Shown one piece after another: positions 47,199 to 56,311 of a DNA stretch of 64,000 nt (position 1 is its first letter; every line of letters starts with the position of its first letter). Under the pieces are notes generated by a model. It was not told where the DNA came from, searched no databases, and worked only from the letters and a program-made list of their open reading frames with translations. Source of the DNA: an uncultured Flavobacteriales bacterium (GTDB lineage: Bacteria > Bacteroidota > Bacteroidia > Flavobacteriales_G > Salibacteraceae). Both the position numbers and the translations under genes were made by a program. Where the stretch lies: the NCBI GenBank assembly GCA_943788725.1, contig CALSRJ010000006.1, forward strand, positions 1-64,000, given 5' to 3'.

Positions 47199-47284
47199 GT
47201 GAGGGATAGGAGCGGCAGCTCTCGCGCACAGCGAGACTATAGCGGATAGCCCGACCGCGCGCTGCAGGCGCGGGGTCACGCCCT
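47199..47284. other. GC-rich structured intergenic element
   Basis: Contains GAGGGATAGGAGCGGCAG, a CTCGCG...GCGAG-type stem, ATAGCGGATAGCCCGACCGCGC and a CCGCGC/GCGCGG stem. I recall similar GAGGGATAG...AGCGGATAGCCCG elements between genes in other Bacteroidota, but this is memory, not a search. It lies in the divergent pdxJ/CBS gap, whose remaining bases show no gene. Confidence 0.45.
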
Positions 47285-47328
47285 GAACAAGAATTGCCTC
47301 CCCTCGCTCGTGCTGACCCGCCTTCTTC

Positions 47329-47336
47329 TACCTTTG
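47329..47336 (+). promoter_or_regulatory. -7 box upstream of the CBS-domain gene
   Basis: TACCTTTG, 52 bases before the ATG at 47389. Confidence 0.5.
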
Positions 47337-47388
47337 CCCCACGTTTGGAGGCATTTTTGCGTCTAAGCCTTTACATTGCACTCTAATT

Positions 47389-48051
47389 ATGCTTGCAGAA
47401 GAACTCATTACCGACAACATCCCACCGCTTTCACGTGCAGACACTGGTGAAACGGCATTGCGGTGGATGGATGAATTCAAGGTGATGCACCTGAGTGTGG
47501 TAGACAATGGCAGTTTCCTCGGAACAATATCGGAGAGCGACGTACTGGGCATGATCGACTTGGACGACCCCATCGGAAATTACCTTGAACTGCTCAATCC
47601 TGCGTTCGTGAGCCAGCGTCAGCACATCTTTGAGGTAGTGAAGGTGGTCAACGACCAAAAGCTGTCTATCATTCCGGTACTGGATGTTCAAGAACACTAT
47701 GTGGGATCCATCACGATAGCGCAATTGATGGAGATCATCGCAGATATGCCCGTAGCGAACAATCCGGGTGCTGTGATTGTGTTGGAAATGAACCTGAACG
47801 ATTTTACCTTGGAGCAAATCGCACGGATCATTGAGGAGAATGGAACCAAAATTCTTGGAACGTTTGTGACCTCGCATCCGGATTCTACGAAGATGCAGTT
47901 GACGATCAAAGTGAATAAGGTGGAGACCAGCTCCATCATTGCTGGCCTGCAGCGCCACGGCTACAACATCACGTTCTTTGAAGATCAGGGCGAAGCGGGA
48001 GATGACCTGCGCGATCGCTTTGATTCGCTCATGAACTACCTGAATACCTAA
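47389..48051 (+). CDS. CBS-domain protein with C-terminal ACT-like domain
   Basis: 220 residues. Two CBS motifs (LSVVDNGSFLGTISESDVLG and IIPVLDVQEHYVGSITIAQL) cover about 1-125 and typically bind adenine nucleotides. The C-terminal ~90 residues (PGAVIVLEMNLNDFTLEQIA) resemble an ACT-like regulatory domain. It is the first gene of the nadK-porG-uppS-bamA cluster and starts 9 bases before the Omp85-like gene, so it may act as a regulator of that operon. No catalytic domain is present. Confidence 0.85.
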   Translation: MLAEELITDNIPPLSRADTGETALRWMDEFKVMHLSVVDNGSFLGTISESDVLGMIDLDDPIGNYLELLNPAFVSQRQHIFEVVKVVNDQKLSIIPVLDVQEHYVGSITIAQLMEIIADMPVANNPGAVIVLEMNLNDFTLEQIARIIEENGTKILGTFVTSHPDSTKMQLTIKVNKVETSSIIAGLQRHGYNITFFEDQGEAGDDLRDRFDSLMNYLNT

Positions 48052-48060
48052 CCAAGCTTC

Positions 48061-49461
48061 ATGACGGGCATTCGTCTCGCAACCATCACTGCTTATTTAC
48101 TGCTGCTTTCCTGCGACCTCATTGGTCAAGACGGCAATGTGGTGATTCAGAACGTGGTAGTGATTGGAAACCGCCGCACCAAAGACTTTGTGGTTCAGCG
48201 CGAAATTGGCTATCGGGCGGGAGATTCTGTTGCCATGAGCGCACTAGACCAATTGGAGGCCAATGCAAAACAAACGCTGACCAACACCTCCCTGTTCAAC
48301 TTTGTAGAGATCAGCCACATCTTCCTTGATTCGCAGCGCGTTCTATTAAATATCCAGGTTCAAGAGCGCTGGTACGTTTGGCCTGGCATTGTGTTTTCAT
48401 TGGCAGAGACCAATTTCAACAGTTGGTGGCAAAACAAGGACTTCGACCGGATCAACTATGGATTGTATGTGCAAGACTTGAATTTCAGGGGACGACGTGA
48501 GGTGTTGACTTTCAATTTTCAGTACGGTTGGCAGCGGCAGGTTGGACTGAATTATCTCATTCCGGGGCTGAATAAAAAACGTACGCTGGGGGCTGGCTTC
48601 GATGTGAATTACTCCAACAATCGAGAGGTGAACTACGCTTCTGCGGACAATGAGCGCCTCTTTTTTAAGGACGATCAATTCATCCAGGAGGAGATCCGGA
48701 TAGGTGGATCGCTTGAATACAGAAAACAGCTCTTCAACCGTCATCGTTTCAACTTGGGCATGAATACGGTGATCATTGATGATACGGTAAAGCAATACAG
48801 CACCACCTACCTACCCGGAGAGCATTTGCGCTCACAATACCTTTTCCTCAGCTATGGATTTAGGCGAGAAAAGCGCGACAACGTTGGATATCCACTTAAG
48901 GGATACGTAGTGGACTTATCTATAGATCAGGAGGGTATGGGGCTGTTGAATGCCGGTGACATATTGGTTTCTGAAGCCTACCTCACCGTAAACATGCACA
49001 GCAAACTCGGAGGCCGCTGGTACTATGCATTTGGTGTGAAGGGGAAGTCCACGTTTTTGAATGCGGATGACTTGCCTTACTATTACCAGCGTGGCCTCGG
49101 CTATAGCAACGCCTTCATTCGGGGATATGAGCTCTACGTAATCGATGGCCAGCATTACGGTCTTTACAAGAGCAATCTGAAGTTCAACCTACTGAAAAAA
49201 CGCACGGTCGATGCTGGAATGGGTGGAATCGACCGCTTCGACAAGTTTCACTATTCCTTATTTTTGAATGCATTCGCAGACGCAGGATACGTAGTGGACA
49301 ACATCAATTCATCCTTGAACCCATTGGCCAATTCGTGGCAGTACTCGGCCGGCTTAGGTCTTGACTTCGTTACGTACTATGACATCGTAATCCGCTTTGA
49401 GGGGTCGATCAACAAGCAGGGCGTTCCTGGATTTTACATACACTTCAAAAACCCGATCTGA
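48061..49461 (+). CDS. Short Omp85/BamA-superfamily outer membrane protein
   Basis: 466 residues. Signal peptide about 1-22 (ending LIGQ), one POTRA-like domain (NVVVIGNRRTKDFVVQREIGY ... LNIQVQER; about 27-110) and a C-terminal surface-antigen barrel, with RGYELYVIDGQ near the usual VRGF/Y-type lid motif (FIRGYE). It is distinct from and shorter than the full BamA at 53042. It overlaps the next gene, nadK, by one base. Possible role: a dedicated secretion or assembly pore. Which substrate it serves is unknown. Confidence 0.8.
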   Translation: MTGIRLATITAYLLLLSCDLIGQDGNVVIQNVVVIGNRRTKDFVVQREIGYRAGDSVAMSALDQLEANAKQTLTNTSLFNFVEISHIFLDSQRVLLNIQVQERWYVWPGIVFSLAETNFNSWWQNKDFDRINYGLYVQDLNFRGRREVLTFNFQYGWQRQVGLNYLIPGLNKKRTLGAGFDVNYSNNREVNYASADNERLFFKDDQFIQEEIRIGGSLEYRKQLFNRHRFNLGMNTVIIDDTVKQYSTTYLPGEHLRSQYLFLSYGFRREKRDNVGYPLKGYVVDLSIDQEGMGLLNAGDILVSEAYLTVNMHSKLGGRWYYAFGVKGKSTFLNADDLPYYYQRGLGYSNAFIRGYELYVIDGQHYGLYKSNLKFNLLKKRTVDAGMGGIDRFDKFHYSLFLNAFADAGYVVDNINSSLNPLANSWQYSAGLGLDFVTYYDIVIRFEGSINKQGVPGFYIHFKNPI

Positions 49462-50342
49462 TGCAACGTTTCGCAATATATGGCCGTGAGTTCAGCGACA
49501 AGTACAACGATCAGATTCGACGGTTCTTCAGTCTGCTGGATGAAAATGATTCGCAATACGCGATATATGGGCCTTTCTGCGCATTGATGCAGAAGCAGAT
49601 CGGGCTACGTGCGGACATTGATACGTTTGAAAAGGAAGATTTTGATCCTACGGCATACGATGTGATGTTGTCGATTGGGGGAGATGGAACGATGTTGGAC
49701 ACGACCACTTTCGTGCGCGATTCAAAGCTTCCTATTTTAGGTTTGAATACAGGCCGGTTAGGATTCCTTTCCTCCATCAACCTGGAGCAAATGGACGAGG
49801 CCATGCAGCAAGTCTTCAAAGGCGCGTATATGATTGACACGCGCTCGGTGCTGAAAGTGGTTACCGAAGAAGGCTTTTTCGGAGATGAAAATTTCGCATT
49901 GAACGAGCTCACCATTCACAAGAAGGATACGCAAAGCATGATCGTCGTGCACGTATATGTAGACGGGAAGTTTCTGAATACCTATTGGGCGGATGGCTTG
50001 ATCATCGCCACGCCGACTGGTTCTACCGCCTATTCTCTGAGTTGCGGTGGGCCGGTCATCCTTCCTAGTTCTGCTAATTTCATCATCACCCCTGTTGCCA
50101 CGCACAACCTGACGGTCCGTCCGGTTTTGATTTCGGATGCTAGCGTGATTACCTTAAAGATGGAAGGTCGGAGTGAAAACCTACTCATGTCGCTTGATTC
50201 AAGGTCAACGACGATCCAAGACGGAACAGTAGTTACGGTTATGCGCAACGATTTTGAGATCAATCTCGTAAGACTCAAGACACACAGCTTCTTGAAAACA
50301 TTAAGACACAAATTACATTGGGGCTACGACAGGCGCAACTAA
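49461..50342 (+). CDS. nadK: NAD kinase
   Basis: 293 residues. It phosphorylates NAD to NADP. The GGDGT motif is at residues 73-77 (SIGGDGTMLDTTTF), followed by NTGRLGFLS, LNELTIHK and the substrate-binding segment DGLIIATPTGSTAYSLSCGG. Complete. It overlaps the preceding gene by one base and is followed by a promoter-like box (50374) before the PorG-like genes. Bacteroidota commonly place nadK next to porG and uppS. Confidence 0.95.
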   Translation: MQRFAIYGREFSDKYNDQIRRFFSLLDENDSQYAIYGPFCALMQKQIGLRADIDTFEKEDFDPTAYDVMLSIGGDGTMLDTTTFVRDSKLPILGLNTGRLGFLSSINLEQMDEAMQQVFKGAYMIDTRSVLKVVTEEGFFGDENFALNELTIHKKDTQSMIVVHVYVDGKFLNTYWADGLIIATPTGSTAYSLSCGGPVILPSSANFIITPVATHNLTVRPVLISDASVITLKMEGRSENLLMSLDSRSTTIQDGTVVTVMRNDFEINLVRLKTHSFLKTLRHKLHWGYDRRN

Positions 50343-50373
50343 CAGATTTTTTAGAGGGCGTATTGCAAAGGAC

Positions 50374-50381
50374 TATATTTG
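50374..50381 (+). promoter_or_regulatory. -7 box before the first PorG-like gene
   Basis: TATATTTG, 23 bases before the ATG at 50405. It also argues against the longer TTG frame at 50318. Confidence 0.6.
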
Positions 50382-50404
50382 TGGACTTAAGAACCGGCTT
50401 CTTA

Positions 50405-51379
50405 ATGAGATACCTATTAACCCTCTTTTTCCTCATTGCAGTGCTTTCCTTCGACGCTGATGCTCAGCGTTGGAAGCGCTATCGTCATGAAGTATTCGGA
50501 GGCTTAGGAGCTACCAACTTCCTTGGGGAGCTAGGAGGCGGTCAAACCGAAGCACGCGATCTCTTCCTTGACTTTGACGGAAAGTCGAGCAGGTATGTGG
50601 TCATGGGCGGTTACCGTTACAAGCTCAACGAAATTTCTAGTGTGCGCGGCAGTTTGGCCTATGCACAGGTCTATGGGTCGGATCGACTTTCTGGAGATCC
50701 ACACCGTTTGAGTCGCAACCTCACCTTTCGATCTCCCATCGTTGAAATGACCGCTACGGGAGAGCTTTACTTCATCCGTGAAAAAACCAGCAATCGCTAC
50801 CGAGTACGCGGTATTCGCGGTGCGCTTGGCAGTGGTATAAGTGCCTATATCAATGCTGGTCTAGGTGTGTTTTGGTTCAATCCACGCGGACAGTTCATTG
50901 GTAACGACGCATATCCGGGCGACAACAAATGGTACAGCCTTCGCCCGATGGGTACAGAAGGCCAAGGTTTGCCAGGGGAAAAGAAAAAGTACAGCCCCAT
51001 CAGTGTTTGCATTCCGATGGGTATCTCTGCGAAGTACAGCATCAACCGAAATGTGTCTTTGACCTTAGAGTACAGCTTCCGTCTTACGTTTACAGACTAC
51101 ATGGATGATGTGAGCACGGACTACTACGATCCACTCGCAATAGCGGAAGCCAACGGAGGCTTGGGAACACCGAAGGGCGATGCTGCGGCTTACCTTTCTA
51201 ACCCAGCCTATGAGATCATCAAGGGCGATGGTGAGCGATTCATTGCTGGTGGCAACACGCCATGGCAAGAACCCGTTCAGCAGCGCGGTGACCGCACGAC
51301 GAACGATACGTACATGTTTGCCATTGTCGCCCTGAATTATAAGTTCACTTCCAAGAAAGCGAACCGTCCTAAGTTCTAA
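50405..51379 (+). CDS. PorG-like (DUF6089) outer membrane protein, copy 1
   Basis: 324 residues from the ATG at 50405, giving the signal peptide MRYLLTLFFLIAVLSFDADA. The mature start YRHEVFGGLGATNFLGELGG is typical of the DUF6089/PorG family, an outer-membrane barrel associated with T9SS. Later conserved pieces are GLGVFWFNPRG, NRNVSLTLEYSFRLTFTDYM and the C-terminal ALNYKF. PorG links outer-membrane T9SS ring components in Porphyromonas. A specific role here is inferred from family and position (nadK upstream, uppS-bamA downstream). Confidence 0.85.
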   Translation: MRYLLTLFFLIAVLSFDADAQRWKRYRHEVFGGLGATNFLGELGGGQTEARDLFLDFDGKSSRYVVMGGYRYKLNEISSVRGSLAYAQVYGSDRLSGDPHRLSRNLTFRSPIVEMTATGELYFIREKTSNRYRVRGIRGALGSGISAYINAGLGVFWFNPRGQFIGNDAYPGDNKWYSLRPMGTEGQGLPGEKKKYSPISVCIPMGISAKYSINRNVSLTLEYSFRLTFTDYMDDVSTDYYDPLAIAEANGGLGTPKGDAAAYLSNPAYEIIKGDGERFIAGGNTPWQEPVQQRGDRTTNDTYMFAIVALNYKFTSKKANRPKF

Positions 51380-51422
51380 GCACAAACTAAAGCGGACGCC
51401 TCATCGTTTGTACACCGAACCA

Positions 51423-52235
51423 ATGAAAAGAATCATACTCACTTTGATCGCTGTTCTTTCCTTGTTCTTCGCACAAGCGCAGAAGTCGGGTCAGACGGAT
51501 TTTGAGTTGGGCGCAACCGGGGGTATATCTTGGTACAACGGCGACCTCAACCCAGATCGATTTTTCCACCAAGATTACTTCCATCAGGCCTATGGAATAA
51601 GCCTACGGCGCAACATCAACCAGCGTTTTGCCCTTAGGAGTCAGTTCATGATGGGCACCCTCTCAGGCGATGACGCGTTTGGTGACGGTGTCTTTCAACG
51701 CAATCGTAACTTGAATTTTTCTACTCCGATCTACGAATTGTCGGCTACACTTGAGTTCAACTTCTTTGTGTTTGACGCATTGCTGCGCGAGCATTGGATC
51801 AGTCCGTACTCTTTCATTGGAGTGGGTGGTTTTTATTTCAATCCCATTACTGAAATTGAGGGCAATATTTATGAGCTGCAGCCCTTGGCCACTGAAGGCA
51901 AACTATACAGCCGGGTCAATGTTTCTGTGCCCTTTGGTATGGGAGTAAAGATGGCGTTGAGCGATCGATTGATACTGAGTGCTGATTGGGGTTTGCGAAA
52001 GACTTTCTCAGACTACATCGATGACGTTTCTACTTTGTATCCAATGGCGGCGGACATTGATGATCTTTCTGAAGACATCTCTGACCGGAGTTTGGTGCAA
52101 GCTGGACCGGACGGAACGAACTGGGGAACGCAACGCGGAAATAGCGTCAATAAAGACTGGTTCTCCTTCGTCGGTATAACCCTTGCGGTGCGGCTTGGGC
52201 CTAAGAAAGGTTCCTGCAAGCATCTCAGGATTTGA
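51423..52235 (+). CDS. PorG-like (DUF6089) outer membrane protein, copy 2
   Basis: 270 residues from the ATG at 51423 (signal peptide MKRIILTLIAVLSLFFAQAQ); a TTG at 51408 is less likely. It shares with copy 1 the layout GATGGISWYNGDLN, FIGVGGFYFNP, GMGVKMALSDRLILSADWG and FSDYIDDVSTLYP, so it is a shortened paralogue, although sequence identity is modest by eye. Tandem PorG-like genes suggest either functional split or specialisation. It is followed by uppS, with a TATCTTTG box at 52238. Confidence 0.85.
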   Translation: MKRIILTLIAVLSLFFAQAQKSGQTDFELGATGGISWYNGDLNPDRFFHQDYFHQAYGISLRRNINQRFALRSQFMMGTLSGDDAFGDGVFQRNRNLNFSTPIYELSATLEFNFFVFDALLREHWISPYSFIGVGGFYFNPITEIEGNIYELQPLATEGKLYSRVNVSVPFGMGVKMALSDRLILSADWGLRKTFSDYIDDVSTLYPMAADIDDLSEDISDRSLVQAGPDGTNWGTQRGNSVNKDWFSFVGITLAVRLGPKKGSCKHLRI

Positions 52236-52237
52236 GT

Positions 52238-52245
52238 ATCTTTGC
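52238..52245 (+). promoter_or_regulatory. -7 box upstream of uppS-bamA
   Basis: TATCTTTG followed by CATC, 45 bases before the uppS ATG at 52291. Confidence 0.5.
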
Positions 52246-52290
52246 ATCGCTTTTGTCTCATGTTGATATGGGACATTTTTTTTAGACCGA

Positions 52291-53034
52291 ATGGAACTCG
52301 AAGATCAGCTGAATAAAGACTCCCTCCCCAAGCACGTTGCGATCATCATGGATGGCAATGGCCGTTGGGCGAGGCAGCGTGGAAAGGCTAGAATTTTCGG
52401 GCATCGAAACGCGCTTAAGGCGGTGCGAGACACCACCGAAACGGCAGCGCGCATTGGGATAAAATACCTCACCTTATATGCCTTTTCAACCGAAAATTGG
52501 AAGAGGCCAAAGAGAGAAGTCAGTGCTTTGATGGAGTTGCTTGTGGCAACGATTAACAAGGAGATCAAGACTTTAAACAAGAACAACATTCGTTTGCGCG
52601 CCATTGGAGACTTGGAATCCCTACCTCCTGCAACCTTGGCGGAATTGAGAAAAGGCATCGAAAAAACAAAGAACAACACCGCCATGGATGTGGTATTGGC
52701 ATTGAGCTACAGCTCGCGCTGGGAAATCACTCACGCCATGCAACAAATTGCCGAGGATGTTAAAAGAGGTGAACTCGAACCCGAAGCAATAAAAGAGGAG
52801 ACGATCAGTTCCTACCTTGCAACCCGCGACATTCCAGAGCCCGAACTCATGATAAGGACAAGTGGAGAAATGAGGATCAGTAATTTCTTGTTGTGGCAGT
52901 TGGCCTATGCTGAACTTGCTTTCCTTCCTAAGCTCTGGCCTGATTTCAGGGGCGAGGACTTGGTAAAGACAATCATTGACTTTCAGTCGCGTGAGCGGCG
53001 ATTTGGTATGACCAGCGAACAGGTAAAGGCTTAG
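52291..53034 (+). CDS. uppS: Isoprenyl transferase (undecaprenyl diphosphate synthase)
   Basis: 247 residues. A cis-prenyltransferase that makes the undecaprenyl carrier for peptidoglycan and LPS. The catalytic Asp is at residue 21 (HVAIIMDGNGRWARQRG), with YLTLYAFSTENWKRP and the C-terminal LMIRTSGEMRISNFLLWQLA then AYAELAF. Complete. It is placed directly before bamA (7 bases), coupling lipid-carrier synthesis to outer-membrane assembly. Confidence 0.95.
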   Translation: MELEDQLNKDSLPKHVAIIMDGNGRWARQRGKARIFGHRNALKAVRDTTETAARIGIKYLTLYAFSTENWKRPKREVSALMELLVATINKEIKTLNKNNIRLRAIGDLESLPPATLAELRKGIEKTKNNTAMDVVLALSYSSRWEITHAMQQIAEDVKRGELEPEAIKEETISSYLATRDIPEPELMIRTSGEMRISNFLLWQLAYAELAFLPKLWPDFRGEDLVKTIIDFQSRERRFGMTSEQVKA

Positions 53035-53041
53035 TATAACC

Positions 53042-55732
53042 ATGAACATGTTACGCTCCCTATTCCCCATCTTCACTCTGCTCATCTTCAGCATGCCTTC
53101 GTTTGCCCAGGTGAGGATTGGATCGTCTAGTTCATTTTCTTACAGCACTCCCAAGACCTACGAAATAGGTGGCATCAGAGTGGAGGGTACAGAAAACCTA
53201 GACGAAGGTGCCATACGCTTGCTGTCTGGATTGGCCATTGGAGATGAGATTCAAGTTCCAGGAGACGAAACTTCAGACGCGCTTAAAAAACTTTGGAAAC
53301 AAGATCTTTTCAGCGACGTTCAATTGCTTTCAGAGCGTGTTGAAGGAAACAAGATCTTCCTGATCATCAAAATCGCCGAGCGACCGCGTTTATCGCGTTT
53401 TCGCTTCGAAGGGGTGTCTCGATCAGAGGCAGACGATCTCCGCGAAAAAATCAACCTGTACAAGGAGAAAATCGTGACGGAGAACTTGGTCATTTCGACC
53501 GAGAAGAAGGTTTACAACTACTACAACGACAAGGGTTTTCGTTCTGCAGCGGTTACCGTACGTCAAGAATCCGACAGCCTTTTCCGCAACCACGTTTTCG
53601 TGGTAATCAACGTTGACAAACAAAAGAAGGTGAAGATTGAGCACATCAACGTAGAAGGTGGCAAGTTCTACAGTGCCTACAAACTACGCGGCTCTATGAA
53701 GGAGACCAAGGAAAAGACCTTCTTCCGTCCCTTCCTCGACTTGGACACGCTTGGAAAGCGCTTGGTGCAGCAATCCTTTCGAAACAGGAAACAGCTTCCC
53801 ATTACCTTGCTTCGCTACGGACAAGACCACATGAAGGTCAGGGTGCTCAAATCTTCGAAATACCTCCAAGAAAACTTCGAGGGGGACAAAGAGCTATTGG
53901 TCACCAAGTACAACCAAAAAGGTTTTCGGGACGCGCGCATCGTGCGGGATTCTATTTATGACGTAGGTCTACACCGAATCAACATTGACATCACGGTAGA
54001 TGAAGGGCATCGTTACTACTTCCGCAACATCAAGTGGATCGGAAACACGAAGTATTCTTCAGAGCACCTTACCAAGACCCTTGGCATCAAGAGGGGCGAC
54101 GTTTATGACCCTGTGAAGCTCGAGGCTCGCTTGTACATGGATCAAAGTGGAGGTGATGTCACCTCTCTGTACATGGACAACGGATACCTCTTCTTTCAAT
54201 TAGATCCGGTTGAAATACTTGCGGGGAATGATTCCATTGACTTAGAGATCCGCATGTACGAAGGCGAACAGGCGCGTATTAATCGGGTGACGGTAAGCGG
54301 AAACACCAAGACCAACGACTACGTGATTCTTCGTGAATTGCGCACACGTCCAGGTCAATTGTTCAGTCGAGCCGACATTATTCGTTCACAGCGTGAGTTG
54401 TCCGTTTTGGGATACTTCGACCCTGAAAAAATGAACGTCATCCCTACTCCGGATCCCGCGACTGGCACGGTAGATATTGAGTACATCGTAGAAGAAAAGC
54501 CGAACGACCAACTCACCCTTCAAGGAGGTTATGGCGGAGGAATCTTGGTGGCGACTGTTGGTGTTCAATTCAACAATTTCTCGACCAAAAATATTTTAAA
54601 GCCAGAGCAGTGGAACGGACCGCTTCCTACTGGAGACGGCCAGCAACTTAGCCTCCAATTCAACACCAACGGAAGGCAGTACCAGGCGTTCAACCTATCG
54701 TTCACCGAGCCATGGTTAGGAGGTAAGAAGCCGACCAGTTTTACCGTAGGTAGTTTCTATTCTCAATTTTCCAATGGCGCCCTGCGTTTTGTGCCTACTC
54801 AAAACCCTGAATTGAGTCGAGAGGTTTGGGGACGTCAAAAGCCTTTGTACGTCTTCAATGTAAATCGATCGTATTTCGAACGCCGTGGAGTTTCTATGCA
54901 AATCGGAAGTCGGTTGAAATGGCCTGACGATTATTTCACAGCCCTGTTCGAGGTGAGTGCACAACAGTACACCCTTCAGAATCAATCGCAATTCTTCTTT
55001 CAAACAGGACAGGCTTACAACCTGTACGGCAAATTCACGATTACGCGGAGTTCCATCGATCAGCAGATCTTCCCTACGCTCGGTTCGCAGCTCAAGCTTT
55101 CGGGTCAGTTTACGCCTCCCTTCAGCCTGCTGAACAATAAAGACTACTCAGGACTTGAACCAGCTCAGCGATTCAAGTGGTTGGAATACCACAAATGGAA
55201 GCTCACCGCAGAGCACTACAGCAAGGTGTTTGACAAATTTGTATTGAAGACCAAGGTTGGTTTTGGCGTGATGGGATTTTATAATCGCAACGTTGGCATG
55301 GTGCCCTTCGAGCGTTTTTATTTGGGAGGCGACATGTTCTCGAGCTTCAACAATCAGCTCGACTCACGAGAGATTGTAGGACTAAGGGGATATGGCGCGT
55401 CGAACTTATCTCCTTCGCAGGGAGCGACCTTGATCAACAAATACTCCATGGAACTGCGTTATCCTTTTGTGATGAGTCAAAGCACAAATGTGTTTGGCCT
55501 CGCATTTGCTGAAGCAGGTAACAGTTGGATAGACTTCAACGGCTACAACCCACTCGATGTATATCGTTCCGTGGGTCTCGGTGTCCGCATCTTCTTGCCG
55601 ATGTTCGGTCTGTTAGGTGTAGACTGGGGATATCGCCTCGACGACCGAGGAGCCAGAGATGGATTTCCCGCTTTTGATTCGCAGCGTTCAAGGTTCCACT
55701 TTACCATGGGCATGCAATTCGGTGACCTTTAA
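53042..55732 (+). CDS. bamA: Outer membrane protein assembly factor BamA
   Basis: 896 residues. Signal peptide ends PSFAQ. POTRA domains run through about 30-440 (EIGGIRVEGTENLDEGAIRL, the first; INRVTVSGNTKTNDYVILRE, the last). The barrel starts near 480 (QLTLQGGYGGGILVATVGVQ) and contains the lid-type segment GLRGYGASNLSP and a C-terminal strand ending FHFTMGMQFGDL. Full length. BamA inserts barrel proteins into the outer membrane. The two OmpH/Skp chaperones follow, as in other Bacteroidota. Confidence 0.95.
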   Translation: MNMLRSLFPIFTLLIFSMPSFAQVRIGSSSSFSYSTPKTYEIGGIRVEGTENLDEGAIRLLSGLAIGDEIQVPGDETSDALKKLWKQDLFSDVQLLSERVEGNKIFLIIKIAERPRLSRFRFEGVSRSEADDLREKINLYKEKIVTENLVISTEKKVYNYYNDKGFRSAAVTVRQESDSLFRNHVFVVINVDKQKKVKIEHINVEGGKFYSAYKLRGSMKETKEKTFFRPFLDLDTLGKRLVQQSFRNRKQLPITLLRYGQDHMKVRVLKSSKYLQENFEGDKELLVTKYNQKGFRDARIVRDSIYDVGLHRINIDITVDEGHRYYFRNIKWIGNTKYSSEHLTKTLGIKRGDVYDPVKLEARLYMDQSGGDVTSLYMDNGYLFFQLDPVEILAGNDSIDLEIRMYEGEQARINRVTVSGNTKTNDYVILRELRTRPGQLFSRADIIRSQRELSVLGYFDPEKMNVIPTPDPATGTVDIEYIVEEKPNDQLTLQGGYGGGILVATVGVQFNNFSTKNILKPEQWNGPLPTGDGQQLSLQFNTNGRQYQAFNLSFTEPWLGGKKPTSFTVGSFYSQFSNGALRFVPTQNPELSREVWGRQKPLYVFNVNRSYFERRGVSMQIGSRLKWPDDYFTALFEVSAQQYTLQNQSQFFFQTGQAYNLYGKFTITRSSIDQQIFPTLGSQLKLSGQFTPPFSLLNNKDYSGLEPAQRFKWLEYHKWKLTAEHYSKVFDKFVLKTKVGFGVMGFYNRNVGMVPFERFYLGGDMFSSFNNQLDSREIVGLRGYGASNLSPSQGATLINKYSMELRYPFVMSQSTNVFGLAFAEAGNSWIDFNGYNPLDVYRSVGLGVRIFLPMFGLLGVDWGYRLDDRGARDGFPAFDSQRSRFHFTMGMQFGDL

Positions 55733-55743
55733 AAAATAGCATT

Positions 55744-56274
55744 ATGAGTAAAAGAAACATCCTCATCGCACTGGCATTGATCGTCTTCTCTTTAGGAGCA
55801 AATGCCCAGCGATACGCATTCATTGACACGGATTACATCCTTGAGCAGATCCCCGCCTACAAGGAGGCACAAGCCGAAATCGACGCTCAGGCCGACAAAT
55901 GGCAAAAGCAGATCGAAGCGCGCTATGGAGAGATCGAAAAGATGTACACCGCTTACAAGGCTGAACAGGTGCTACTGACTCCTGATATGCGCAAGCAAAA
56001 GGAGCAGGAAATCATCGACAAGGAGAAGGAAGCCAAAGATTTCCAAAAAGAGAAGTTTGGGGTCAGTGGAGATTTATTCAAGCTTCGTCAAGAATTGATC
56101 AAACCAATCCAAGAAGAAGTATTCGAAGCGGTTCAGAAGATGGCAGAACAAAGAAGTTACGCCGTCATTTTTGACAAGGCCGCTAGCAGCTCCGCCATCA
56201 TTTACGCCAGTCCTAAGTATGACCAAAGCGACGAAATTCTTCAGCGTTTAGGTTTCACTGACACTTCAGAATGA
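55744..56274 (+). CDS. OmpH/Skp family periplasmic chaperone, copy 1
   Basis: 176 residues. Signal peptide ends ANAQ. The mature protein starts RYAFIDTDYILEQIPAYKEA and continues as a long charged coiled coil (about 50-130) ending in a short strand (YAVIFDKAASSSAI), the Skp trimer architecture. It keeps outer-membrane proteins soluble in the periplasm. It lies 11 bases after bamA. A second, diverged copy follows. Confidence 0.9.
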   Translation: MSKRNILIALALIVFSLGANAQRYAFIDTDYILEQIPAYKEAQAEIDAQADKWQKQIEARYGEIEKMYTAYKAEQVLLTPDMRKQKEQEIIDKEKEAKDFQKEKFGVSGDLFKLRQELIKPIQEEVFEAVQKMAEQRSYAVIFDKAASSSAIIYASPKYDQSDEILQRLGFTDTSE

Positions 56275-56311
56275 TTAATCTCTTTTCTTTGCAACCCTAA
56301 TTGATTTTCAC

